Shown: one piece after another, positions 1 through 7,121 of the stretch
Position numbering within the stretch: position 1 is the stretch's first letter
Layout of the letters: the number at the start of each line of letters is the position of its first letter
Assembly (NCBI GenBank): GCA_002427845.1
Contig: DIYZ01000252.1
Span: 1 to 14,889, forward strand
DNA from: Chloracidobacterium sp. UBA6041
Lineage (GTDB): Bacteria > Acidobacteriota > Blastocatellia > Pyrinomonadales > Pyrinomonadaceae
Length of the DNA stretch: 14,889 nucleotides
Reading direction: 5' to 3'
The notes under the pieces: model-generated
What the model was told of the DNA's origin: nothing
Databases searched by the model: none
What the model saw: only the letters and a program-made list of their open reading frames with translations
Position numbers and translations under genes: made by a program

Positions 1-1697
1 TCATTTTTCTTTACGACCTTCCAAGTCTCTTCCTGAGTTGAGCCCCAGGGCGCGCTCGCATTGTCGTAGGCCGACACACTGAAGTCCGGATTTCCATCTT
101 TGAAGTCTTCATCCCACTTGTGCGGCCAGCGCCGAATCACATCGGAAGGCATGTCGTAGCTGCCTCGAGTCGCGAGGGCCGAAACGGTTTCGGTGCCGAT
201 GAAGGTACGACCGGGAAAAAGCTTTGGGAATTGAGGGATGCGATCGTGCGAGTAGTTGGTGCCAACGATATCCAGATCGCCTTTGGCGATTAAGGTGTTC
301 TTCTGGTCCACAAAGTTGCAGGCGGAAGTGATCGGGCGCGTCTTATCCAGGCTGCGAACGATGCCGGAAAGTTCCTTCCCGATAATGCCCGCCGCTGGAT
401 TGCCGCCCCACTGTTCCGAGATCTCATTGCCGATGCTCCAGATGAAGATGCTGGGATGATTACGATCACGCAGGATCATGTCTTCCAAATCGCGTTTGTG
501 CCACTCGTCCCAGTCGAGGTGATAGTCGAACTTCGTCTTCTCTTTCTTCCACATGTCAAAGGCTTCGTCCATCACGATGAAGCCCATCCTGTCGGCCAAC
601 TCGAGCAGTTCAGGAGCTGGCGGATTGTGTGACGTGCGAATACCGTTGACGCCCATCGCTTTCAGCATTTCGAGCTGGCGTTCGAGTGCGCGCGTGTTGA
701 CCGCGGCGCCGAGGCTGCCGAGATCGTGATGATCGCACACACCGTTGATCTTCACTCGCTTGCCGTTCAGAAAGAATCCCTTCTCGCGGTCGAAAGCAAA
801 GTAGCGGATGCCGAAAGCCGTTTCGTAAGTGTCAACTATCCGACCGTTGCGCTGAACCCGGGACACCGCTTTGTAGAGATAGGGATTGTCGATTGACCAG
901 AGCACCGGGCTCTTGACCGTCAGCTCCTGGACAATTTCTGACTGTGACCCTTTGGCGATGACATTCTCAGAGCTGGAGCGCGCGACTTCCCTGCCGCGGG
1001 CGTCAGACACAATGGTGGTGACGGTGATAGGTGCGTCACTTTCGGTTGTGTTCCGCAGCCTGGTCTTCAGGTTTATCCTGGCTGTCTGCTCGCTGACTTC
1101 AGGCGTAGTGAGATAAGTGCCCCAATGATCCACAAAGACCTTGTCTGTTACTGTCAACCAGACATTCCGATAAATGCCGGAGCCGGAATACCAGCGAGAG
1201 TTTGGCTGCTGCGAGTTGTCTACCTTGACGGCCATCACGTTCTTCTGCGAGCCGTAGTTCAGATAAGGCGTTAAGTCGTATTGAAAAGAGCTGTATCCAT
1301 AGGGTCGCTTGCCAAGATAATGGCCGTTAAGCCAAACCTCGCTATTGCGATAGACTCCATCGAAATCAACAAGGACCTTTTTGGCTTTCGCGTTGTCGGG
1401 AATACTGAAGGTCTTGCGGTACCAACCAATGCCACCCGGTAGCGCGCCACCGCCGAAACCGGCAGGATTCTTTTCGTCGAATTCCCCTTCGATGCTCCAG
1501 TCGTGGGGCAAATTCAATATTCGCCATTGTGAATCGTCCAACTCGGGCGCCTGTCCCTTGGCGACGTCGCCCAGGTAAAAGCGCCAACCCCGATCGAAAT
1601 TGATCGTGTTTCCTGGTCTCGCATTCGCAAACGCTTGCGAGTTCCAAAGCACGACCAGCGTAACCATTAGAAGGCAACCTGCTGTCAGTCTCTTCAT
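1..1697 (-). CDS. GH2 beta-galactosidase, secreted (C-terminus outside window)
   Basis: This is a glycoside hydrolase family 2 enzyme, most likely a beta-galactosidase removing terminal beta-linked galactose. The frame is open from an ATG at 1695-1697 to the window edge (565 residues), with no stop, so the gene continues to the left; family members are usually 800 residues or more. A Shine-Dalgarno AAGAGGAGT (1706-1714) supports the start. The first ~25 residues form a Sec signal ending near AFA-NA. Next come the sugar-binding jelly-roll (LPHDW, then GGIGWYRKTF), an immunoglobulin-like domain, and the TIM barrel starting near residue 310 (LNGKRVKINGVCDHHD). The acid/base is Glu425 in IWSIGNE and the probable nucleophile is Glu503 in GTETVSA. 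The jelly-roll motif and the NE/ETVSA pair fit beta-galactosidases rather than beta-mannosidases or glucuronidases, but specificity is inferred. It is the last gene seen in the minus-strand series, separated from the others by a repeat cluster. Confidence 0.93.
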   Translation of the reverse strand, partial: MKRLTAGCLLMVTLVVLWNSQAFANARPGNTINFDRGWRFYLGDVAKGQAPELDDSQWRILNLPHDWSIEGEFDEKNPAGFGGGALPGGIGWYRKTFSIPDNAKAKKVLVDFDGVYRNSEVWLNGHYLGKRPYGYSSFQYDLTPYLNYGSQKNVMAVKVDNSQQPNSRWYSGSGIYRNVWLTVTDKVFVDHWGTYLTTPEVSEQTARINLKTRLRNTTESDAPITVTTIVSDARGREVARSSSENVIAKGSQSEIVQELTVKSPVLWSIDNPYLYKAVSRVQRNGRIVDTYETAFGIRYFAFDREKGFFLNGKRVKINGVCDHHDLGSLGAAVNTRALERQLEMLKAMGVNGIRTSHNPPAPELLELADRMGFIVMDEAFDMWKKEKTKFDYHLDWDEWHKRDLEDMILRDRNHPSIFIWSIGNEISEQWGGNPAAGIIGKELSGIVRSLDKTRPITSACNFVDQKNTLIAKGDLDIVGTNYSHDRIPQFPKLFPGRTFIGTETVSALATRGSYDMPSDVIRRWPHKWDEDFKDGNPDFSVSAYDNASAPWGSTQEETWKVVKKN

Positions 1698-1753
1698 CTC
1701 AATGGACTCCTCTTGTGGTTGAATGGCTGGCGCTTGGGCCAAGCGGTGATTCC

Positions 1754-1927
1754 TCGCTCCATCGGAGCGAAATGTTTATAGCAACGGACCGATCCAACTG
1801 CCTCGCTCTGTAGGAGCGAAATGTTGGTACTTGGCCGGCTCGCATGGCTGTTACATTTCGCTCCGATGGGGCTAAGCGCGTTTCGTGGGCGCTCGCGATC
1901 TATAAACATTTCGTCCCGATGGGACTC
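1754..1927. repeat. Cluster of four palindromic repeat units in inverted pairs
   Basis: Four related hairpin units lie within 174 bp. Unit A is TCGCTCC-ATC-GGAGCGA (1754-1770) followed by AATGTTTATAG. Unit B is TCGCTCT-GTA-GGAGCGA (1803-1819) followed by AATGTTGG. Unit C (1858-1874) is inverted and preceded by ACATT. Unit D is TCGTCCC-GAT-GGGACTC (1911-1927), also inverted and preceded by CTATAAAC. A and B point right, C and D point left, so the cluster is itself a nested inverted repeat: the GGAGCGAAATGT of B is exactly complementary to the ACATTTCGCTCC of C, and the AATGTTTATAG of A matches the CTATAAACATT before D. This resembles REP/BIME-type dispersed elements. The same motif read as protein gives YKHFAP, which I recall from spurious hypothetical proteins in several soil phyla. 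Unit D overlaps the stop codon of the neighbouring small gene. Confidence 0.8.
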
Positions 1928-2213
1928 ATCTGACGTCCTTGATTTTGAATCCGACTCTAAGATGGTGTCCTGTAGCTTGAAGACGGGTGAAGACAATTTC
2001 TTTTTTCTCGCCATTTTCAAACTCAATCCAATATTGCGTGCTAAGTTCAAGGGAGCGATGCAATGGGAAATTAAACATGCCAGTACGTACCTGTCCCCAG
2101 TCCGATAGTGAAACAGCAGTATCGGGCAAGACAATATCGTTTTCATCATCGTCTGGCAAAACGTCAAAGTCGCGAAGCAGCGTGTTGGTCTTGCACAAAA
2201 GATTGACCTTCAT
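1926..2213 (-). CDS. Hypothetical protein, 95 aa
   Basis: I do not recognise this protein. It begins at ATG (2211-2213) with a GGGAG Shine-Dalgarno 7 bases upstream. It has no signal peptide or membrane segment, so it is probably cytoplasmic. The N-terminal third contains an acidic patch (DVLPDDDENDIVLPD). The second half is rich in beta-strand-like alternation (STQYWIEFENGEKKEIVFTRL, then HLRVGFKI), suggesting a small beta-barrel or sandwich. The stop codon lies inside repeat unit D, so the present C-terminus may have been set by repeat insertion. It sits 51 bp after the other small unknown gene and is probably co-transcribed with it. A longer ORF on the same strand in another frame is discarded as a repeat-borne shadow. 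Confidence 0.6.
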   Translation of the reverse strand: MKVNLLCKTNTLLRDFDVLPDDDENDIVLPDTAVSLSDWGQVRTGMFNFPLHRSLELSTQYWIEFENGEKKEIVFTRLQATGHHLRVGFKIKDVR

Positions 2214-2264
2214 TCCATGTCTCCCGTTGCGCCTTTGGAATTAGCGATTGTCATTTGGTGGCTG

Positions 2265-2540
2265 TCATTGAGGAGGCTTTTCGCCGCGTAATTTGGCAAC
2301 CAGGGCCGCAGCCTTGGCGTTCATGCGTGATTCGAATTCTTCAGTGTGCTGAGATGGCCTTAGAACGCCTTGGTCAATCAACGGGATCACAGCCGCGACC
2401 GCATAAAGCTCGTTGTTCGGTAGAAGAATATCGCCGCTGTTAATTGCTTCCTGGAGTATGGAGAGCAGTTGGGCGTGCGAAAGGCGCCCTACGTCGTAGT
2501 CGTTGATTGCGATTCCGAGTAGTTTTGTAATTTCAGCCAT
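2265..2540 (-). CDS. Hypothetical protein, 91 aa
   Basis: I do not recognise this protein. It starts at ATG (2538-2540) behind a GAGAG Shine-Dalgarno-like sequence and lies only 34 bp after the GH5 stop, which suggests the same transcript. The sequence looks mostly helical (ITKLLGIAINDYDVGRLSHAQLLSILQEAINSGDIL) and ends in an alanine-rich, charged helix (MNAKAAALVAKLRGEKPPQ). There is no signal peptide, transmembrane segment or cysteine pattern, so it should be cytoplasmic, unlike the exported glycosidases around it. Pairing with the downstream 95-residue protein suggests a small two-gene module that happens to sit between the GH5 and GH2 genes. No function can be assigned. Confidence 0.62.
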   Translation of the reverse strand: MAEITKLLGIAINDYDVGRLSHAQLLSILQEAINSGDILLPNNELYAVAAVIPLIDQGVLRPSQHTEEFESRMNAKAAALVAKLRGEKPPQ

Positions 2541-2574
2541 TGTCTCTCAGGTGATGTGAGCAGGCGGCGCCCAA

Positions 2575-3762
2575 CTACTTCTTAACAGCCAATCCCAGAG
2601 CCTTAACAACCTCTGCATCAGCCGTCGCGTGGCCATTCTCTTTGTTGACGACGGCAAAGCCGCCGGCATAGTCCCACATGGTCCAACCAATGCCATGCTT
2701 TTCCAGAGCCGTGCGTATGTCCGAGATCCACGCGGCCCGATCGGCTGGCGTTGCAAAACGGCGAAACGCACCAAACTCGTTGCAGGTTACATGAACATGA
2801 TGTTTCTCGGCCCAGGCAGCCGCCACGCCCATCGCGGCATCCAGCCTCGTCGCATTCCACCTCTCCTCGCCATAGCGAAGCAGGTTGAAGCGCGCCGGAT
2901 CGTCTACTACTGTATCCAACATTTTCATAACCGCTTCGGGGCTCGAAGGGTACGGAACGTTTTTGTAGAACTGCAGGTTAGGTCCGGCCCAACTGGCGCC
3001 CTGGTGAGTAAACGCGAAAGGCTCATAGAAATGAAAGTTGTAGACGATGTTTCGATCAGAATACGGCTCCAGAGCAAGCAGCTCGTAGATACCCGACCAG
3101 CGATGCCCTGACGCGATGATCGTATGATTGGGCGCCACGGAGCGAATTGCCGCGATGACTTTCGCCTGAATGCCAAACCAGCGATAGCCATCTTCCACCA
3201 TCGGCTCGTTGAGCACTTCGAAAAACGTTAGCTCAGGGTCCCGAGTAGAAAGATGTTGGGCCAGCGCGCGCCAGAATCTTACGAAGTTCTCAACGTGACG
3301 ATCGTCTGTGTTCAGTTTCACTTTGAACTCGTCTGACGGATGAATGTCAACGATCACCGCCAGGCCTTGAGCAAATATCATGTCAAGCGCGCTGTCGAGG
3401 TAGCGGAGATACTCGGTTTTCAAAGTGGCCGGGTCGGCCCAATTGAAGAGCGGCGCCGGCTCTACAGTAAAGCGAACATGATCAAAACCCAGTGACTTAA
3501 TCAGCGCGATATCCTCCGCCGTAGTGTGACTTTCCAAGTGCGCCTTGGAGTAGTCGTTACCAATGGACTGCGAAAACCAATGACTCAGATTGATTCCGCG
3601 CCGCAGCCGAGCCAGTCTGGACGGGCTAACCTCTAGAACCTGAGGCGCTCTGTTTTGCTGAGCGACCTGGGTACCTGATGTTGCGCTCTGGGCTTCGGCT
3701 GGTATCTGCCACAAGACCAATGTAAGAGCGGCCAGAAGCAGCGATAAGATTTGTTTGCGCAA
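2575..3762 (-). CDS. GH5 endo-beta-glycanase, secreted
   Basis: This is a glycoside hydrolase family 5 (clan A TIM barrel) retaining endo-glycanase of 395 residues. I place the start at TTG (3760-3762), because it is followed by a clean Sec signal (RKQILSLLLAALTLVLWQIPAEA) and preceded by GAGGAGG (3768-3774) at 5-nt spacing. The open frame extends further upstream, but that would overlap the GH3 gene end and add an implausible leader. The catalytic acid/base is Glu186 in FFEVLNEP and the nucleophile is Glu329 in TCNEFGAF. Other family residues are RGINLSHW (55-62), the DIHP strand end (139-142), His244/Tyr246 in NFHFYEP and Trp363 in TMWDY. The substrate is probably a beta-1,4-glucan such as cellulose or xyloglucan, but mannan is possible since GH5 is broad. 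It sits 116 bp downstream of the GH3 gene. Confidence 0.9.
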   Translation of the reverse strand: MRKQILSLLLAALTLVLWQIPAEAQSATSGTQVAQQNRAPQVLEVSPSRLARLRRGINLSHWFSQSIGNDYSKAHLESHTTAEDIALIKSLGFDHVRFTVEPAPLFNWADPATLKTEYLRYLDSALDMIFAQGLAVIVDIHPSDEFKVKLNTDDRHVENFVRFWRALAQHLSTRDPELTFFEVLNEPMVEDGYRWFGIQAKVIAAIRSVAPNHTIIASGHRWSGIYELLALEPYSDRNIVYNFHFYEPFAFTHQGASWAGPNLQFYKNVPYPSSPEAVMKMLDTVVDDPARFNLLRYGEERWNATRLDAAMGVAAAWAEKHHVHVTCNEFGAFRRFATPADRAAWISDIRTALEKHGIGWTMWDYAGGFAVVNKENGHATADAEVVKALGLAVKK

Positions 3763-3767
3763 GCTGG

Positions 3768-3774
3768 CCTCCTC
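3768..3774 (-). promoter_or_regulatory. Ribosome binding site deciding the TTG start of GH5
   Basis: GAGGAGG on the minus strand lies 5 bases before TTG 3762-3760. No ATG exists between this site and residue 128 of the enzyme, and the signal peptide begins right after it, so the TTG is the credible start. Confidence 0.75.
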
Positions 3775-3878
3775 ACAACCATCCGCCAGACCATATGTTA
3801 TGGCCGGGCTACCGACAATAAATTTTTTTCCCACGGCGCGCTCAAACAAGAAATGACAGACCAGAGCATGAAACAAAG

Positions 3879-6026
3879 CTAGGTAACTGAAAAAGTGGTA
3901 GTGAGCCTTATGTCTCGAGATGAGCTTCCCACCATCACCTGGAATTGCCCTGGCTCGACGACCCAACGCTTGTGAGCAGGATCATAGAAGGCCAGGGACC
4001 TGTCATTGAGGCCAAACTTAATAAGCTGAGATTGACCGGGCTTCAATCTGACTTTTTCGAATCCCTTCAGTTCCTTGATTGGTCTCTCAACGCTGGCTTC
4101 CAGATCCTGTATGTATAGTTGGACCACTTCGGCTCCCTGCCGGCGACCGGTATTTTTTACGACTACTTCCACGGTCAATGGCTCGCCGGCCTTGATCTGA
4201 GTGCGGCTAAGTTTGAGATTGCTGTATGCGAACGTGGTATACGAAAGACCGTGACCGAAGGGAAAAATCGGATCAATTTTGTGCTTGTCGAAATGGCGAT
4301 AGCCGATAAATATGCCTTCCGAATATTGTCCTTTTCCGGAGACTCCGGGATATTGCTCCGGACTGGAAACAGCCACATCCTGCCGCGCCCGGGGAAATGT
4401 AAGCGGCAGCTTGCCGGACGGATTCACGACTCCGAAGAGCACATCGGCAATGACGTTGCCATCGTCTTGTCCGGGATACCACGCCTGGATAACTGCCGGC
4501 GCACTGTCTACCCATTTGTTCAAAAGCACGATGGCGCCCGTGTTGAGTACTACGATCGTTCTTTTATTAGCGCCCAGGACTGCCGTAATCATCTGGTCCT
4601 GCTCGTCGGGCAAATCAATGTTTGCGCGATCGTCACCTTCAGTTTCAAAGTCGCGCGCAAAAACGATCGCGAGATCACACGACTTGGCAATCTTCACCGT
4701 ATCGGCGATCAAGGCCGCGCCGGTCGTGGCCGGATCGCTCTTTGACAGATCATTGCCCGGGACAAATCTGACGAACTTTACAGCGATTCTCTCGCCGACG
4801 CGTTGTGTGATGGCACCCAGGGGACTGATGGTATAAAGCGGCGACATACGCGCGCTTCCCCCGCCTCCGCTCGTCGCTCTGTCAACGTAGGCTCCAATAA
4901 TGGCGATGCTCTTCAAGCGATTTAGATCAAGCGGCAACAGGCTGCCTTCGTTCTTGAGCAACACAACCCCCGCCTCAGCCACGCGACGACCGACCTGCGC
5001 CTGAACGTTGTAATCGATCGGTCCAATCGCAGCCGGGCGATCAAAGAATCCAAAGCGCATCATTATGCGCAAGATGCGGCGCACCTTGTCGTTGATCGTT
5101 GCTTCACTTACCTGGCCCGTCTTAACTGCCTCGCTCAGCTTAGCGCCAAAGAACTCGCCCGTTGGCATCTCCATATCAAGGCCGTTGTTCGCTGCTGCTA
5201 TGGTGCTGTGAGTCGCGCCCCAATCCGAGACGGCGAAACCATCGAAACCCCATTCGTTCTTGAGAATGTCTTTCAGTAGATGGGTGTTCTCGGATGAATG
5301 AGTGCCGTTCACTTTGTTGTAAGCAGCCATTACTGAACCGACACGTGCTTCTTTGACTGCCGCCTCAAAAGCGGGTAGATAAATCTCGCGCAGGGTGCGT
5401 TCGTCGACTTCAGCGCTTACGGTCAGACGTTGCTTTTCCTGATTGTTTGCCGCGTAGTGCTTGACCTCTGCTATTACGCCCTGACTCTGAATTCCCTTGA
5501 TGTCGGCCGTGGCGATCTGAGCGGTTAGATAAGGATCTTCACCAAACGTCTCAAAATTCCGTCCGCCTTCTGGAACACGAACGATATTAACCATTGGCGC
5601 CAGCAAGATGTTCTGACCTTTCGCTTTTGCCTCGGCGCCCATTGCGGCTCCATAACTTTCAGCCAGTGCGCGATCCCAACTGGCTGCTAGAGCTACCGGA
5701 GCCGGAAAGGCTGTGCCCGGTCCATGTCTGATCCCAGCGGGACCATCTGTGAGCGTAAGCTCCGGTATTCCGAGTCGGGGAATTGCAGGCACATAACCGA
5801 TGAAACCTGTTAGTCGTTCGCCATGGACCATCTGGATTTTCTCTTCCAGCGTCATCCGCGCAATGATCGCGTCAACCTTTTGCTCAATAGCTGACCCGGC
5901 AACCTGCTCACGAGGCACATTGATCGGTTTAGCCTGGCTGACCTTTTGACTAGCCAGAACCACGAGACTCGCAGCGCTGCTTTGCCCAAAAAAAGCTCGG
6001 CGACTGATCGTTTTCGTCTTCTTCAC
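3879..6026 (-). CDS. GH3 beta-glucosidase with Tat signal
   Basis: This is a family 3 exo-acting beta-glycosidase of 715 residues, probably a beta-glucosidase releasing glucose from oligosaccharide ends. I choose the GTG at 6024-6026: it has GGAGA at 7-nt spacing and gives a compact twin-arginine leader with SRRAFFGQ near residue 9 followed by a hydrophobic stretch. A GTG further up (6083) has no ribosome site and overlaps the upstream gene. The N-terminal barrel has LTDGPAGIR, the NFETFGEDP loop, KHYAANNQE (Lys189-His190) and the nucleophile Asp268 in VSDWG. The C-terminal domain has the likely acid/base in ETEGDDR (Glu461 or Glu463), then PFGHGLSYT. A fibronectin-III-like domain (VVVKNTGRRQGAEVVQLYI) closes the protein, giving the classic three-domain GH3 layout. 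It follows the alpha/beta hydrolase by 37 bp. Confidence 0.93.
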   Translation of the reverse strand: MKKTKTISRRAFFGQSSAASLVVLASQKVSQAKPINVPREQVAGSAIEQKVDAIIARMTLEEKIQMVHGERLTGFIGYVPAIPRLGIPELTLTDGPAGIRHGPGTAFPAPVALAASWDRALAESYGAAMGAEAKAKGQNILLAPMVNIVRVPEGGRNFETFGEDPYLTAQIATADIKGIQSQGVIAEVKHYAANNQEKQRLTVSAEVDERTLREIYLPAFEAAVKEARVGSVMAAYNKVNGTHSSENTHLLKDILKNEWGFDGFAVSDWGATHSTIAAANNGLDMEMPTGEFFGAKLSEAVKTGQVSEATINDKVRRILRIMMRFGFFDRPAAIGPIDYNVQAQVGRRVAEAGVVLLKNEGSLLPLDLNRLKSIAIIGAYVDRATSGGGGSARMSPLYTISPLGAITQRVGERIAVKFVRFVPGNDLSKSDPATTGAALIADTVKIAKSCDLAIVFARDFETEGDDRANIDLPDEQDQMITAVLGANKRTIVVLNTGAIVLLNKWVDSAPAVIQAWYPGQDDGNVIADVLFGVVNPSGKLPLTFPRARQDVAVSSPEQYPGVSGKGQYSEGIFIGYRHFDKHKIDPIFPFGHGLSYTTFAYSNLKLSRTQIKAGEPLTVEVVVKNTGRRQGAEVVQLYIQDLEASVERPIKELKGFEKVRLKPGQSQLIKFGLNDRSLAFYDPAHKRWVVEPGQFQVMVGSSSRDIRLTTTFSVT

Positions 6027-6033
6027 AGTCTTA

Positions 6034-6040
6034 TCTCCAA
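6034..6040 (-). promoter_or_regulatory. Ribosome binding site deciding the GTG start of the Tat-type GH3
   Basis: TTGGAGA on the minus strand lies 7 bases before GTG 6026-6024. The resulting leader, with its RR motif near residues 9-10, has the length usual for Tat signals, whereas the upstream GTG at 6083 would add 19 residues and has no such site. Confidence 0.6.
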
Positions 6041-6063
6041 GGAGCCTTCGCTGCGAATGCTCG

Positions 6064-6855
6064 TCAATTGGCTCGCGCGGCACGATCTAACATTTCTACC
6101 AAAGCCTCAGGCGCCGACCATTGGGCATTGTGGTCCGCTTCCATTTGCCATACGGTCCAGCCACGCTCCTTAGCCCGCGCAGCTTGCGGCGCAAAGTCGT
6201 CATCTTCCGGCTTGTGTCCTTTTTCAACCGTCAGGATGTAGGTCGTGGGAATCTGCCGCGCCGACTTATTTTTCAGAACCAGCGGTTCCGTGAAAGTCTT
6301 GAGCGGCTGGGGCACATCTTTGGGCGGCGCCTGATCGGGCTTCACCCAGGGAGGCACGATGTAGTCGCCCTTAATCATCGGTTTCAACCAATCTCCGCGA
6401 GAACCGATCAAGCTCATTACAGACTCACCATCGTTGGGCGCGAAAGCATCGAGGTAAACGAGCCGGCGAATCCTGTCCGGCACACGGTCCGCGACGCCAG
6501 TTATCACCATCCCACCATAGCTATGGCCGACGAGAATGACGTCGTGCAAATCCTCAAAGAGAATCATGTTGACGACGTCGTTAATATGCGTACTCAAATT
6601 GACATCAGGCGTGGCCAGATGCACCCGCTCACCCAAACCAGTGAGCTGTGGTCGATAGACACTGTAACCTTTCTCTCTCAGCAACGATTCAACGCGGCGA
6701 AAGGCCCAACTGCCCCCCCACGCGCCGTGGACAATCACGATAGGTGGCTTTGCAGGAGTAACTATCTTTTGAGCGCGCGCATCGCTGTAGTTGCTAGTCG
6801 AGACCAATAACAGCGCCAGCAGCGTCGCTGCTACAACAGTTTTTCGAAAGAACAC
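6064..6855 (-). CDS. Secreted alpha/beta hydrolase, methylesterase/hydroxynitrile lyase-like
   Basis: This is an alpha/beta-fold serine hydrolase with an N-terminal signal or anchor helix (FFRKTVVAATLLALLLVS). Family marks are VHGAWGGSW (oxyanion loop), RPQLTGLGER, the nucleophile elbow GHSYGG (Ser112 from the chosen start), RLVYLDAFAPNDGESV and the catalytic His242 in ADHNAQWSAPE. The HGAW...GHSYGG...YLDAF pattern fits the group holding plant methylesterases, hydroxynitrile lyases and bacterial pyrethroid-type esterases, so a small-ester hydrolase is likely, but the substrate is unknown. I prefer GTG (6853-6855), with AAGAGGAG at good spacing. An in-frame ATG at 6871-6873 would add six residues and overlap the upstream small ORF by ATGA, leaving translational coupling as the alternative. 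An esterase here could remove acyl groups from decorated glycans; that is inference. Confidence 0.87.
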   Translation of the reverse strand: MFFRKTVVAATLLALLLVSTSNYSDARAQKIVTPAKPPIVIVHGAWGGSWAFRRVESLLREKGYSVYRPQLTGLGERVHLATPDVNLSTHINDVVNMILFEDLHDVILVGHSYGGMVITGVADRVPDRIRRLVYLDAFAPNDGESVMSLIGSRGDWLKPMIKGDYIVPPWVKPDQAPPKDVPQPLKTFTEPLVLKNKSARQIPTTYILTVEKGHKPEDDDFAPQAARAKERGWTVWQMEADHNAQWSAPEALVEMLDRAARAN

Positions 6856-6860
6856 AATCC

Positions 6861-6870
6861 GTCTCCTCTT
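6861..6870 (-). promoter_or_regulatory. Ribosome binding site upstream of the alpha/beta hydrolase GTG
   Basis: AAGAGGAGAC on the minus strand places AGGAG 7 bases before GTG 6855-6853. If instead the ATG at 6873 is used, this purine run would code for the arginines of MKRRR and no ribosome site would be visible upstream. Confidence 0.5.
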
Positions 6871-7067
6871 CATTGAAGGATAGGTACCGGGACTGGGCGT
6901 TGCTGACGATTCGTAACGAATGCCCTTGGCTCAAAGCTTGCGCTCTGAGGCGGAGTGATCGGATTCAATGCCGGCTCGGTTTGCTGTCCAGCGAAAACTT
7001 GCGCCGCCTTGAAAACGGGAACAGCGCCAGCCAACAGTCTGATTGCGTCTCGTCTGGTTATCGACAT
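6870..7067 (-). CDS. Orphan Tat-leader mini-protein, 65 aa (possibly a gene remnant)
   Basis: The ORF reads from ATG (7065-7067) to TGA (6870-6872). Residues 1-27 look like a genuine twin-arginine signal: SITRRDAIRLLAG followed by a hydrophobic run and an AGQQ cleavage-like end. The 38 residues after it are proline-rich and low in structure (NPITPPQSASFEP, then QQRPVPVPILQ), with no domain. The stop overlaps the first possible ATG of the alpha/beta hydrolase by four bases (ATGA). It lies 54 bp after the GH31 stop. The Shine-Dalgarno is weak (AGGT). The best reading is the 5' stub of a former Tat-exported enzyme whose body was deleted, now serving at most as a leader ORF. A short secreted peptide is possible. 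Confidence 0.45.
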   Translation of the reverse strand: MSITRRDAIRLLAGAVPVFKAAQVFAGQQTEPALNPITPPQSASFEPRAFVTNRQQRPVPVPILQ

Positions 7068-7121
7068 TGAGTCAAACCTGTCATCCGAAAGCCTGCGAAG
7101 CTGGCTAAAACCGATCGAAAT

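Noticed and set aside
1754..1927. CRISPR-like array
   Set aside because: The units are imperfect, palindromic and alternate in orientation with unequal spacing, unlike the direct, evenly spaced repeats of a CRISPR array.
1694..2167. 157-residue minus-strand open frame spanning the repeat cluster
   Set aside because: It reads through the palindromic repeats (giving the YKHFAP-type string), ends at the GH2 start and overlaps the better-supported 95-residue gene in another frame. It is a repeat-borne spurious ORF.
4119..4745. 208-residue plus-strand open frame opposite the GH3 gene
   Set aside because: It lies wholly antisense to a strongly supported GH3 coding region with intact catalytic motifs. 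It is a shadow frame.
6121..6810. 229-residue plus-strand open frame opposite the alpha/beta hydrolase
   Set aside because: It is antisense to a gene with clear GHSYGG and ADHN motifs, and its own translation shows no family features.
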